Part shown: one piece after another, positions 15,231 through 21,943 of the stretch | Layout: the number at the start of each line of letters is the position of its first letter | Position numbering within the stretch: the stretch's first letter is position 1 | Position numbers and translations under genes: made by a program | Notes under the pieces: model-generated | What the model was told of the DNA's origin: nothing | Seen by the model: only the letters and a program-made list of their open reading frames with translations | The model's database searches: none | Source: Bacteroidales bacterium | GTDB taxonomy: Bacteria > Bacteroidota > Bacteroidia > Bacteroidales > UBA932 | Reading direction: 5' to 3' | DNA length: 28,090 bases | NCBI GenBank assembly: GCA_009774765.1 | Contig: VSOK01000028.1 | Location: 7,620 to 35,709, forward strand

Positions 15231-17117
15231 TCAAAACTTTCTGTCGATTTCCTCGACTGACATAATAGCCATTATCTTGTGACCGGAACCGGTATATTCG
15301 GTATTTTCACAGGCGAAGAGCATATCTATCAATCTTTGTGCCTCCACAGAAGACATCGCGGTCCCGTCAGAAATCGCCCCAAGACGGGCAAAACGCTCCG
15401 CAAGTGCTGAAGTCATAGTTTCCGACAGAGACGTATGGTTGTCGGACAGGGCGATAATAAGGTCTGAAACCATCGCCTCAACCTTCCCCTGTTCAACGGA
15501 ATAGCCTTCCGGTACACCGTTCACCACAATAGTGTCGTTCCCGAAAGGGCTTATGTCAAATCCCAGGGATGAAAGCAATGCCGAATGCTCTTCAAACATA
15601 AGCATATTTTCCACGCCGACATAGACTGTAACCGGGAAAAGCGACGTCTGTGTGATATGGCTGTTTTCCGAAAGGGCCTTCATAAAACGTTCATAGAAAA
15701 TCCTCTCTTTAGCCCTTCTTATGTTTATGACCATCATCCCTGACTTCGCGGAAGTGACAATGTAGCGGTTCTGTATGACAAGGACAGTCTTTGAAGGCAA
15801 CGTCCTGTCTTCAAACAACTTACCATAGTCATCCTTACGGTCCACATATCCTGCAGTACCGAAAGACGGGATCTTGTCCTCCTGCTCCCTGTATGCCGGG
15901 AAGCTGTCTTCGCCGAAAGACGGGAGGCTGTACGATCCTCCTCCTGAAGACGGAGGCAGGGTATTCTTGAAATGGGACTCCTCTGAAGGGAACCCGTCAT
16001 TTTCAAAGGGATTGTATGTCGGGTCTATCTCCACCACCGGCTCCGATATCGGATGGAAACGCTCGAAGTCCTTTCCGAACACAGGAATCTCCGGAACCCC
16101 TTCCCTGTCGAAATCAATGCTGTCACCGAAAGCATTCTTGCCGAGCGTCTCTTTGATACAGGCGTAGATTGTCTGGAAGATGACGCTGTCATCCTCGAAT
16201 TTGATTTCAGTCTTGGTCGGATGGATATTCACATCCACTGAATGCGGATCCACCTCGAGATAAATGAAATACGAAGGAGTGACACCGTCAGGGATAAGGT
16301 TCTCATAACCTTTCATCACGGCCTTATGAAGATAAGGGCTTCTGAAATATCTCCCGTTTACGAAAAAATACTGGTTGCTGAGACTTTTCTTCGCCAGGTC
16401 CGGTCTTCCGACAAAGCCCCACAGCCTTACTACAGAGGTCTCCGCGCTTATGTCGACTACTTCATTGACTACAGACGCGCCCAAGATATCCTGAATCCTG
16501 AATTTGAGAGACATCGCCGGCTTCAGGACAAAAATGTCCTTACCGTTGTGCGACAGGGAAAAGCCTACATCAGGACGGGTCAGTGCCACACGCGTAAACT
16601 CGGACACGATATGTTTGAACTCGACATTGTCGCTTTTGAGGAACTTTCGCCTTGCCGGCACATTGTAGAACAGGTTACGGACAGAAAAGTTCGATCCCGT
16701 CGTAGCGGAGACAAGTTCGGTAGACTGATGTCGTGAATCTGCAAAAAGCACCTCACACCCGACCTCATCCTCTTCCCTGCGAGTCTTCAAAGTCACTTCC
16801 GCAACTGCTGCAATTGAAGCGAGAGCTTCACCGCGGAAACCGAATGTCCCTATATTCATAAGGTCTTCAGCCGTAGCCAGCTTGGATGTCGCGTGGCGTT
16901 CAAAGCAAAGCACCGCCTCATCCGGAGACATGCCGCATCCGTTGTCAATCACCTGGATCAGAGTCCTGCCGGCATCCTTTATGACGACCGTCACCTGCCC
17001 AGCCCCTGCGTCAACAGCGTTCTCCATCAGCTCCTTCACCACGGAAGCCGGTCTCTGCACCACCTCACCTGCGGCGATCATATTCGCGATATTGGAAGGT
17101 AATATCCTTATATCCAT
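15231..17117 (-). CDS. mutL: DNA mismatch repair protein MutL
   Basis: Mismatch-repair coordinator of 628 aa that couples MutS to strand removal. The N-terminal GHKL ATPase is complete: LMENAVDAGA, DNGCGM, RHATSK and GFRGEALASI, all within the first 100 residues. A variable linker (about 340-450) precedes the C-terminal dimerisation domain. In bacteria without MutH this domain usually carries the nuclease motif DQHAxxxxxxE; here the matching block reads NIRRAKER (465-472), with the Asp and His replaced. The C-terminal CPHGRP-like block also appears changed (YTGSGHKI). The protein therefore looks nuclease-deficient by these motifs, if the alignment is right. A -7 element lies 11 nt upstream of the ATG. 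It is the second gene of a five-gene operon. Confidence 0.96.
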   Translation of the reverse strand: MDIRILPSNIANMIAAGEVVQRPASVVKELMENAVDAGAGQVTVVIKDAGRTLIQVIDNGCGMSPDEAVLCFERHATSKLATAEDLMNIGTFGFRGEALASIAAVAEVTLKTRREEDEVGCEVLFADSRHQSTELVSATTGSNFSVRNLFYNVPARRKFLKSDNVEFKHIVSEFTRVALTRPDVGFSLSHNGKDIFVLKPAMSLKFRIQDILGASVVNEVVDISAETSVVRLWGFVGRPDLAKKSLSNQYFFVNGRYFRSPYLHKAVMKGYENLIPDGVTPSYFIYLEVDPHSVDVNIHPTKTEIKFEDDSVIFQTIYACIKETLGKNAFGDSIDFDREGVPEIPVFGKDFERFHPISEPVVEIDPTYNPFENDGFPSEESHFKNTLPPSSGGGSYSLPSFGEDSFPAYREQEDKIPSFGTAGYVDRKDDYGKLFEDRTLPSKTVLVIQNRYIVTSAKSGMMVINIRRAKERIFYERFMKALSENSHITQTSLFPVTVYVGVENMLMFEEHSALLSSLGFDISPFGNDTIVVNGVPEGYSVEQGKVEAMVSDLIIALSDNHTSLSETMTSALAERFARLGAISDGTAMSSVEAQRLIDMLFACENTEYTGSGHKIMAIMSVEEIDRKF

Positions 17118-17128
17118 TGGAATGCAAT

Positions 17129-17161
17129 CAAAATTAAGTATCCGTCAGTCTTTCAGCCAAA
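17129..17161 (-). promoter_or_regulatory. Possible internal promoter of mutL
   Basis: Minus-strand TAATTTTG (17136-17129) matches the -7 consensus, and a TTTG (17161-17158) lies 21 nt upstream. The mutL leader would be only about 7 nt. This would add to read-through from the small gene upstream. Confidence 0.45.
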
Positions 17162-17176
17162 TAAGCTTACTAACAA

Positions 17177-17470
17177 TTACCACAGCAAAGAATAGAATTT
17201 CGCAATAAGGATAAGCACTGCAAAGAAAACCAGCAGACCGACCATACCGATGATCTTCTGTGCCTTGTTGGCACCTCTTGTCCTCTGGTAGTTGCCATCC
17301 CTCAGACTGCCTTTGATATAGCTTCCGGGAGTGTACGGCTCTTTTTCCTTCGTACCGTCAACGTGGCCGAACTTGTCCTTCAACGCTTCTTTTTCCTCAT
17401 TATAATAACGTGGCTTATAATTGAATACACGGTGCTCCGAAGATCCGAAAAAGCCGAAATTAAATCCCAT
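17177..17470 (-). CDS. Small tail-anchored membrane protein of unknown function
   Basis: Protein of 97 aa with no recognised domain. Its N-terminal half is polar, with the block HRVFNYKPRYYNEEKEALKD (13-32) that I recall from a small family conserved in Bacteroidota. Near the C terminus there is one hydrophobic segment (about 73-95) followed by only a few residues, so it should be a tail-anchored membrane protein with its bulk in the cytoplasm. The ATG at 17470 has an AAAGGA ribosome site about 8 nt upstream and follows a -7 element at 17497-17490; the longer reading from 17500 would start upstream of that element. It heads the mutL operon (59-nt gap) and diverges from ispF. Confidence 0.75.
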   Translation of the reverse strand: MGFNFGFFGSSEHRVFNYKPRYYNEEKEALKDKFGHVDGTKEKEPYTPGSYIKGSLRDGNYQRTRGANKAQKIIGMVGLLVFFAVLILIAKFYSLLW

Positions 17471-17489
17471 AACGAAATCCTTTTTATGC

Positions 17490-17497
17490 CAAACGTA
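17490..17497 (-). promoter_or_regulatory. -7 element of the mutL operon
   Basis: Minus-strand TACGTTTG matches TAnnTTTG and would give a leader of about 14 nt that contains the AAAGGA ribosome site. It is 22 nt from the opposed ispF -7 box. Confidence 0.5.
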
Positions 17498-17519
17498 CAA
17501 AAATACGAAAATTTACGAT

Positions 17520-17527
17520 TATTTTTG
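17520..17527 (+). promoter_or_regulatory. -7 element of ispF
   Basis: TATTTTTG matches TAnnTTTG and ends 21 nt before the ispF ATG. No -33 box is clear; its position would overlap the opposed -7 box at 17490-17497. Confidence 0.5.
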
Positions 17528-17548
17528 CAGAAATCTATTTGCAGCATT

Positions 17549-18028
17549 ATGGAAAATATAAGAATCGGCAACGGATATGATGTGCACGCCCTCGCTGAAG
17601 GTCTGCCGCTGTGGCTCGGAGGAGTAAGGATCGAAAGTCCTGTCGGATGCATTGCACATTCTGACGGCGATGTGGCAATCCACGCGCTTTGTGACGCACT
17701 GCTCGGGGCGCTTGCCCTCGGGGACATCGGGAAACATTTTCCCGACACATCGGACGAATTCAAAGGAATCGACAGCAAAATATTGCTCAACAGGACTATG
17801 GAGCTGATAAGAGAGGCCGGATACAAAGTCGGAAATGCGGATATAACCATAGCTATGCAGCGTCCCAAGCTCGCTCCTTATATCATGTCTATGCGTGAAA
17901 CGCTTGCGGACAATATGGGAATCAGCGTTTCGGATGTTTCAGTAAAGGCTACGACGACAGAAAAGTTGGGTTTTGTAGGACGTGGAGAAGGCTGTGAAGT
18001 ATATGCCGTCGTACTGCTTCTGAAATAA
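17549..18028 (+). CDS. ispF: 2-C-methyl-D-erythritol 2,4-cyclodiphosphate synthase
   Basis: Zinc enzyme of 159 aa in the MEP route to isoprenoid precursors. It cyclises CDP-methylerythritol 2-phosphate with loss of CMP. Metal ligands D11, H13 (in GYDVH) and H45 correspond to D8, H10 and H42 of E. coli. Other family blocks are AHSDGDVAIHALCDALLGA (36-54), DIGKHFPDT (59-67) and TTTEKLGFVGRGEG (135-148). The ATG at 17549 gives the standard length; an in-frame start at 17363 would add 62 unrelated residues and lies before the promoter. It is a single gene, followed after about 90 nt by the tRNA promoter; ispD is not next to it. Confidence 0.97.
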   Translation: MENIRIGNGYDVHALAEGLPLWLGGVRIESPVGCIAHSDGDVAIHALCDALLGALALGDIGKHFPDTSDEFKGIDSKILLNRTMELIREAGYKVGNADITIAMQRPKLAPYIMSMRETLADNMGISVSDVSVKATTTEKLGFVGRGEGCEVYAVVLLLK

Positions 18029-18061
18029 ATCATAAAGTTTGAAAGATTTTTCTGCAAATTG

Positions 18062-18092
18062 TTTGCATTTTACTAAAACATTCGTACATTTG
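18062..18092 (+). promoter_or_regulatory. Consensus promoter of the tRNA-Gln/tRNA-Met unit
   Basis: TTTG (18062-18065), exactly 19 nt, then TACATTTG (18085-18092). This is a full match to the Bacteroidota consensus and ends 25 nt before the mature tRNA-Gln. Confidence 0.85.
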
Positions 18093-18117
18093 CAGTCCCA
18101 AATTCAAGGGGCAACAT

Positions 18118-18188
18118 TGAGATATGGTGTAATGGTAGCACTACAGATTCTGGCTCTGTCAGTGAGGGTTCGAGTCCTTCTATCTCAA
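18118..18188 (+). tRNA. tRNA-Gln(CTG)
   Basis: A complete cloverleaf: acceptor TGAGATA pairs with TATCTCA (18181-18187), giving the U1-A72 pair typical of tRNA-Gln. The D stem is GTG/CAC, the anticodon stem ACAGA/TCTGT encloses loop TTCTGGC with anticodon CTG at 18150-18152, and the T loop is TTCGAGT. CCA is not encoded. Confidence 0.93.
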
Positions 18189-18237
18189 CAACACAGACAA
18201 TCCCGCCTTGAGGCGGTCAAGTCAAAAGCCTAACGAT

Positions 18238-18311
18238 GGCGGGATAGCTCAGCTGGTTAGAGCGCATGATTCATAATCATGAGGTCCGCAGTTCAATCCT
18301 GCGTCCCGCTA
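18238..18311 (+). tRNA. tRNA-Met(CAT), probably elongator
   Basis: Acceptor GGCGGGA pairs with TCCCGCT (18304-18310) with a G-U first pair. The anticodon stem CATGA/TCATG encloses TTCATAA with CAT at 18272-18274. The closed first pair and the lack of GGG in the anticodon stem argue against the initiator tRNA. An Ile tRNA with modified CAT cannot be excluded. CCA is not encoded. It follows tRNA-Gln after 49 nt and shares its promoter. Confidence 0.88.
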
Positions 18312-18322
18312 CAATGAAAGAC

Positions 18323-18358
18323 AAAAATGACGACTAAGATTTTTTAGTCGTCATTTTT
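18323..18358 (+). terminator. Intrinsic terminator of the tRNA unit
   Basis: A perfect 15-bp stem (18323-18337 with 18344-18358), core TGACGACTAA/TTAGTCGTCA, with a 6-nt loop and a T-run at its 3' end. It lies 12 nt after tRNA-Met. Confidence 0.92.
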
Positions 18359-18663
18359 CATATCTGCGCTCCGTGTGCACTGTCTCTCAGGCTCTCGTCA
18401 TCCTTTCCATATCCGGTATATTTGGGTATATAGTATATCCTGGGAGTGAGGCCGGACAATTGCCGTCCACGGTGTTCTATGCTTGTATATTTTTGTTCAT
18501 CCTAACCATCCCTTTCCATTTAAACGAACTGCACCAGCAGCTTTTACTTGGTAGCCTCACCCTTTGACGGCACGACTGCACGGTGTGGCGTGCTTAGTTC
18601 AGCTCAAATAAACTCAGCCCATAAACAACCATACACCTACTATGCTGCTGTCACCATATCGTA

Positions 18664-18701
18664 CACCGTGGACATCGGACAGAAAAAGGGCCGATGGGCA
18701 C
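18664..18701. repeat. 38-bp direct repeat, copy 1
   Basis: It begins CACCGTGGACATCGGACAG and ends GGGCCGATGGGCAC. It differs from copy 2 at one base. Within it CATCGG and CCGATG can pair as a 6-bp hairpin, with a further GTG/CAC pairing outside a small internal loop. Confidence 0.9.
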
Positions 18702-18748
18702 GCCACTCAAAAGACAACTGATTGATAATCACCCATAAAACAAGACAG

Positions 18749-18786
18749 CACCGTGGACATCGGACAGGAAAAGGGCCGATGGGCAC
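18749..18786. repeat. 38-bp direct repeat, copy 2
   Basis: It is identical to copy 1 except for G in place of A in the central A-rich segment. The copies start 85 nt apart, and the 47 nt between them are not repeated in the window. Confidence 0.9.
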
Positions 18787-18936
18787 TGTACCTGCACATA
18801 CCACCGCATAGGAATAATTTAATTTTCCACCCAAGATTTACAAACTATATGTTTATATGCCGCACACAGTCCGATTGGTTTTGAGATCATAAACACAAGT
18901 ATAGTCAGCAGAGGTCAGCAATCAGAAAATAATAAT

Positions 18937-18944
18937 TATTTTTG
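18937..18944 (+). promoter_or_regulatory. -7 element of the oxidoreductase gene
   Basis: TATTTTTG matches TAnnTTTG and ends 26 nt before the ATG at 18971. No -33 box is visible. Confidence 0.45.
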
Positions 18945-18970
18945 TCCGGAAAGACTATAGACAGGAAAAT

Positions 18971-20002
18971 ATGGAAAAAGTGCGTTTCGGTGTGGTGGGC
19001 ACCAATTTTATAGCAGACTGGATGATAAACGGAGCGAGGCAGGACGAACGCTTCGAGCTGGCGGCAGTATACTCAAGGACTCAGGAAAGGGCTGATATGT
19101 TCGCTGCCAAGCACAATATCCCCCACACGTTCACTTCCATAGAAGAAATGGCGGCAAGCGGACTTATCGACGCCGTATATATAGCCTCACCGAATTTTCT
19201 TCATGCCAGCCAAAGCATTCTGTTTATGAGCCACGGCAAGCACGTGCTGTGCGAAAAGCCGTTTGCCTCCAACGCGGCTGAGGTCAGGGCAATGACAGAG
19301 GCTTCAAAGAAATACAATGTGACGCTGATGGAGGCGATGAAGACCACACTCATGCCTAATTTCCTGTCGGTCAAGGAAAACCTCCCTCGCATCGGAAAGC
19401 TGAGAAGATATGTCTCATCATACTGCCAGTATTCGTCACGCTACGACAAATACAAGGCTGGAATAATTGAAAATGCCTTCAGGCGTGAAATGTCCAACGG
19501 CGCAGCAATGGATATAGGAGTTTATACCATATATCCTATGGTCGTGCTTTTCGGACGCCCTCAAAAAATCGAGGCTTCCGGCATTATGCTCTCCACCGGA
19601 GTGGACGGCCAGGGAGCGGTCAATTTCCAATATGAAGGAATGAACGCTACCGTGCTGTATTCAAAAATCGCGGATTCATCCCTTCCGACAGAAATCCAGG
19701 GAGAAGACGGGAATATCACAATCGACCGCATCAACCTGATGCACAAGGCATCCATAATGCCGAGAAAGCCAAAGACAGCAGCATCCAACCTGTATTTCAC
19801 TCAGGAGGAAGACATAAGCAGACATTCAGAGAAAGACGACTATTATTTTGAAATGGCTGAATTCATCAGTCTGATTATGGACGGCAGACGCGAATCTTCC
19901 GTCAACAGCCACGCCAATTCTCTCATCACAATAGAAATCATAGACGAGATACGCCGGCAGACAGGGGTCACTTTTCCTGCCGATGAAAATCCGCTGATAT
20001 AA
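18971..20002 (+). CDS. Gfo/Idh/MocA-family NAD(P)-dependent oxidoreductase
   Basis: Cytosolic dehydrogenase of 343 aa. The N-terminal Rossmann fold begins RFGVVGTNFIADWM (5-18), and the family's catalytic EKP motif is at 95-97 within HVLCEKPFAS. A C-terminal alpha/beta domain follows from about residue 120. Family members oxidise or reduce sugars, inositols, glucose-fructose pairs and similar substrates; sequence does not identify which. The first glycine of the usual GxGxxG is followed by TNF, so the nucleotide loop reads G-T-N-F-I-A. No linked sugar gene is adjacent: the tRNA-side stretch lies upstream and the convergent DUF4886 gene lies 48 nt downstream. Confidence 0.9.
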   Translation: MEKVRFGVVGTNFIADWMINGARQDERFELAAVYSRTQERADMFAAKHNIPHTFTSIEEMAASGLIDAVYIASPNFLHASQSILFMSHGKHVLCEKPFASNAAEVRAMTEASKKYNVTLMEAMKTTLMPNFLSVKENLPRIGKLRRYVSSYCQYSSRYDKYKAGIIENAFRREMSNGAAMDIGVYTIYPMVVLFGRPQKIEASGIMLSTGVDGQGAVNFQYEGMNATVLYSKIADSSLPTEIQGEDGNITIDRINLMHKASIMPRKPKTAASNLYFTQEEDISRHSEKDDYYFEMAEFISLIMDGRRESSVNSHANSLITIEIIDEIRRQTGVTFPADENPLI

Positions 20003-20050
20003 ATGGAGAACCGACAGGAATCTGTCAGTTGACAAATACAGGCAGAACCG

Positions 20051-20920
20051 CTACCTGATATTCTCGGGCATATCAGCCAAAGATGTCACGGAGAAAGGAC
20101 AGCGTACCGCCTCGTGCGCTGCCCTCTGAGCAATCATTCTGTACTCCTCAGAAAGCCCGTCCGGACGGTAGGAGTTGCCTATGACACTTCTTCCGAACAG
20201 GGTTTCATACCAGGCGCAGGCAGCCGTATAGCGTCCCACATAAAGATCCAGATGATATCCGTCACGTGTGACATTGTCTCCGACAAATGAAGTCCTGAGA
20301 TTCTGGATTGCCGTACCGGAAGGCACTATAATCTTGATTTTCTGAAGTTTGGCAGCCTTTTGCACGGCATCTGTTATTGATGCGTACATTTTCATCTGGT
20401 CTCTGCCATAGTTGGCGAAACCTCCGTGCGATGAATCAGAGCTGTATGCCCAGGTCTGATGAATGATGAATTTAGTATCCTTTCCGGTCCTGGCCTTTAC
20501 ATAGGAATACAATTCAGGCAGTGAAGCCTCCCAAGTGTCATAGATTCCGGACAGCTGGCTGACCTGCTGGAAACTGATATAGTCCCAGGTTTCATCAGAG
20601 AGAGCCTCCTGAAGAGTCACACGGTCCTTCTGTGTACGGACTCCGTCAATATCTGTCTTGCGGTAGCGGTATTCAGGCCTGTCACCCTCGGCATTGCCAA
20701 GATGCGTTTCAAGGGAGCACCCTCCGATATACAGGTTACCGACCACCATACTTCTGCCGTCTGCAGCCGCAATATCCCAAAGATACTGCTCTACAGCATC
20801 TTCAGAAAAACTGTTTCCTATAGCCAAAATCTTTATCACACCATCTTTGTCTTTACCGGACAAAGACAATAGAGAAAAACAGGCCAAAACCAATCCGGCA
20901 AAAATTTTCCTGAGTCCCAT
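20051..20920 (-). CDS. DUF4886 SGNH-hydrolase-like protein, probably exported
   Basis: Protein of 289 aa with a hydrophobic N terminus (about 5-21) that looks like a signal peptide. The SGNH-type nucleophile block is IGNSFSEDAV (34-43, S37), and the matching Asp/His pair is in DGYHLD (D220, H223). This pattern is that of DUF4886, a family frequent in Bacteroidota and often found with glycan-degradation genes; the reaction is unknown, but ester hydrolysis is plausible. It lies only 16 nt after the aroC stop on the same strand, so it is probably co-transcribed with the aromatic pathway, an unexpected partner. A VLAC stretch near the start is a poor lipoprotein box. Confidence 0.82.
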   Translation of the reverse strand: MGLRKIFAGLVLACFSLLSLSGKDKDGVIKILAIGNSFSEDAVEQYLWDIAAADGRSMVVGNLYIGGCSLETHLGNAEGDRPEYRYRKTDIDGVRTQKDRVTLQEALSDETWDYISFQQVSQLSGIYDTWEASLPELYSYVKARTGKDTKFIIHQTWAYSSDSSHGGFANYGRDQMKMYASITDAVQKAAKLQKIKIIVPSGTAIQNLRTSFVGDNVTRDGYHLDLYVGRYTAACAWYETLFGRSVIGNSYRPDGLSEEYRMIAQRAAHEAVRCPFSVTSLADMPENIR

Positions 20921-20936
20921 CGCCTATCATTTTATT

Positions 20937-21920
20937 TTATCCGACCGCAACAAGATCCGCAAGGACAATGGCGGTCATCGCCTCAACGACAACCGGCGCA
21001 CGCAAGGCGAAGCACACATCATGACGGCCGGGGACTTCCAATTCATCCATCATCCCTTCAGCGAAATTAAGGGTACGTTGTGCTTTGCGGATGCTTGCCG
21101 TAGGCTTGAACGCCACCCGGAATCTCAGCTGAGCTCCGTTGGTTATGCCTCCGTTGACGCCTCCAGCACCATTCGTCGCAGGCAGACCGTCTTCCCCGAA
21201 CACATCATTATGCTCGGAGCCTTTCATCCGAGCCGAGGCAAATCCGTCCCCGAACTCGATACCGCGTACTCCGGGAACCGCAAATATGCTATGCGCAACC
21301 AGCGACTCCACAGAATCAAAGAACGGCTCCCCCAGACCTGCCGGGAGACCGTCCACTATGCATTCCGCAACTCCTCCGAGACTGTCCCCATCTCTTGCAG
21401 CCTCATCTATAATGGATTTTATTTCCAGGCTGTCTGAAGAATAAGGCAGACCTCCCACCTCAACAAGAGAGCAGGTTACAGAAATCCCTGACAAGATCTT
21501 CTTTGCAACCACCCCGGCAGCCACGACAGGCAGGGTCAGACGTCCGGAGAAATGTCCTCCTCCGCGCGGATCATTATATCCGTTCCATTTGATGTCAGCC
21601 ACACGGTCGGTATGTCCCGGCCTCGGCATAGCCTTGAAAAGCGAATAGTCTCCGGAGCGCGTATTGCCGTTACGGAATATGACAGCAAGAGGCGCACCTG
21701 TAGTATGCCCCTCATAGACTCCGCTCAATATCTCCGGAATGTCGGCTTCCCTTCTGGGAGTAGTACCTTTAGCTCCGCTTCTGCGACGGTCTATGTCAGC
21801 GGAGAAATCATCCTCACATATTGCAATGCCTGCCGGTACACCGTCAATCACTGCACCTATAGCCTCCCCGTGGGACTCACCGAAGACTGAGACTCTGAAA
21901 ATTCGTCCGAAAGTATTCAT
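20937..21920 (-). CDS. aroC: Chorismate synthase
   Basis: FMN-dependent lyase of 327 aa that converts EPSP to chorismate, the last common step to aromatic amino acids and folate. It has FGESHGEAIGAVIDGVPAG (13-31, H18), the DRRRSG loop (44-49), RPGHTD (100-105, H103), GGGHFSGRLT (120-129) and GGITNG. It is somewhat shorter than the usual 350-360. From memory, blocks such as TTGAPLAVIFRNGNTRSGDYS and GGGHFSGRLT match clostridial AroC, while Bacteroides AroC has GGGRSSARET. The ATG at 21920 places FGESHG correctly; the in-frame extension to 22013 runs into the upstream gene. It starts 23 nt after the aroD-aroA fusion. Confidence 0.95.
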   Translation of the reverse strand: MNTFGRIFRVSVFGESHGEAIGAVIDGVPAGIAICEDDFSADIDRRRSGAKGTTPRREADIPEILSGVYEGHTTGAPLAVIFRNGNTRSGDYSLFKAMPRPGHTDRVADIKWNGYNDPRGGGHFSGRLTLPVVAAGVVAKKILSGISVTCSLVEVGGLPYSSDSLEIKSIIDEAARDGDSLGGVAECIVDGLPAGLGEPFFDSVESLVAHSIFAVPGVRGIEFGDGFASARMKGSEHNDVFGEDGLPATNGAGGVNGGITNGAQLRFRVAFKPTASIRKAQRTLNFAEGMMDELEVPGRHDVCFALRAPVVVEAMTAIVLADLVAVG

Positions 21921-21943
21921 AAGCAACCGGTTATATTTTACAT

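Larger units (their letters stand above)
18312..18970. other. Gene-free stretch beside the tRNA genes
   Basis: After the tRNA terminator no convincing gene is seen until 18971; the small open frames here have no recognisable content. The stretch holds two 38-bp direct repeats (18664-18701 and 18749-18786), an inverted 10-mer of the same repeat (18465-18474), and a 9-bp inverted pair (18585-18593 with 18698-18706). Two orphan TAnnTTTG boxes (18417-18424 and 18488-18495) are present. It could be the remnant of an element inserted next to a tRNA, or it could encode a non-coding RNA. Confidence 0.6.

Noticed and set aside
18373..18567. 64-codon hydrophobic open frame in the gene-free stretch
   Set aside because: It has no ribosome site or promoter at a sensible distance, no recognised family, and length within chance.
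18664..18786. CRISPR array
   Set aside because: Only two copies with one 47-nt interval, no third repeat and no cas genes in the window.
18640..18834. Minus-strand 64-codon frame across both 38-bp repeats
   Set aside because: The two repeat copies are read in different frames, so the repeat is not a protein repeat, and no start signal is seen.
20013..20026. Hairpin GACAG/CTGTC between the oxidoreductase and DUF4886 genes as a terminator
   Set aside because: The stem is only 5 bp and lacks a T-tract on either side.
20694..21437. Plus-strand open frame of 247 codons
   Set aside because: It lies opposite aroC and the DUF4886 gene, both with clear family motifs; its translation has no domain-like pattern.
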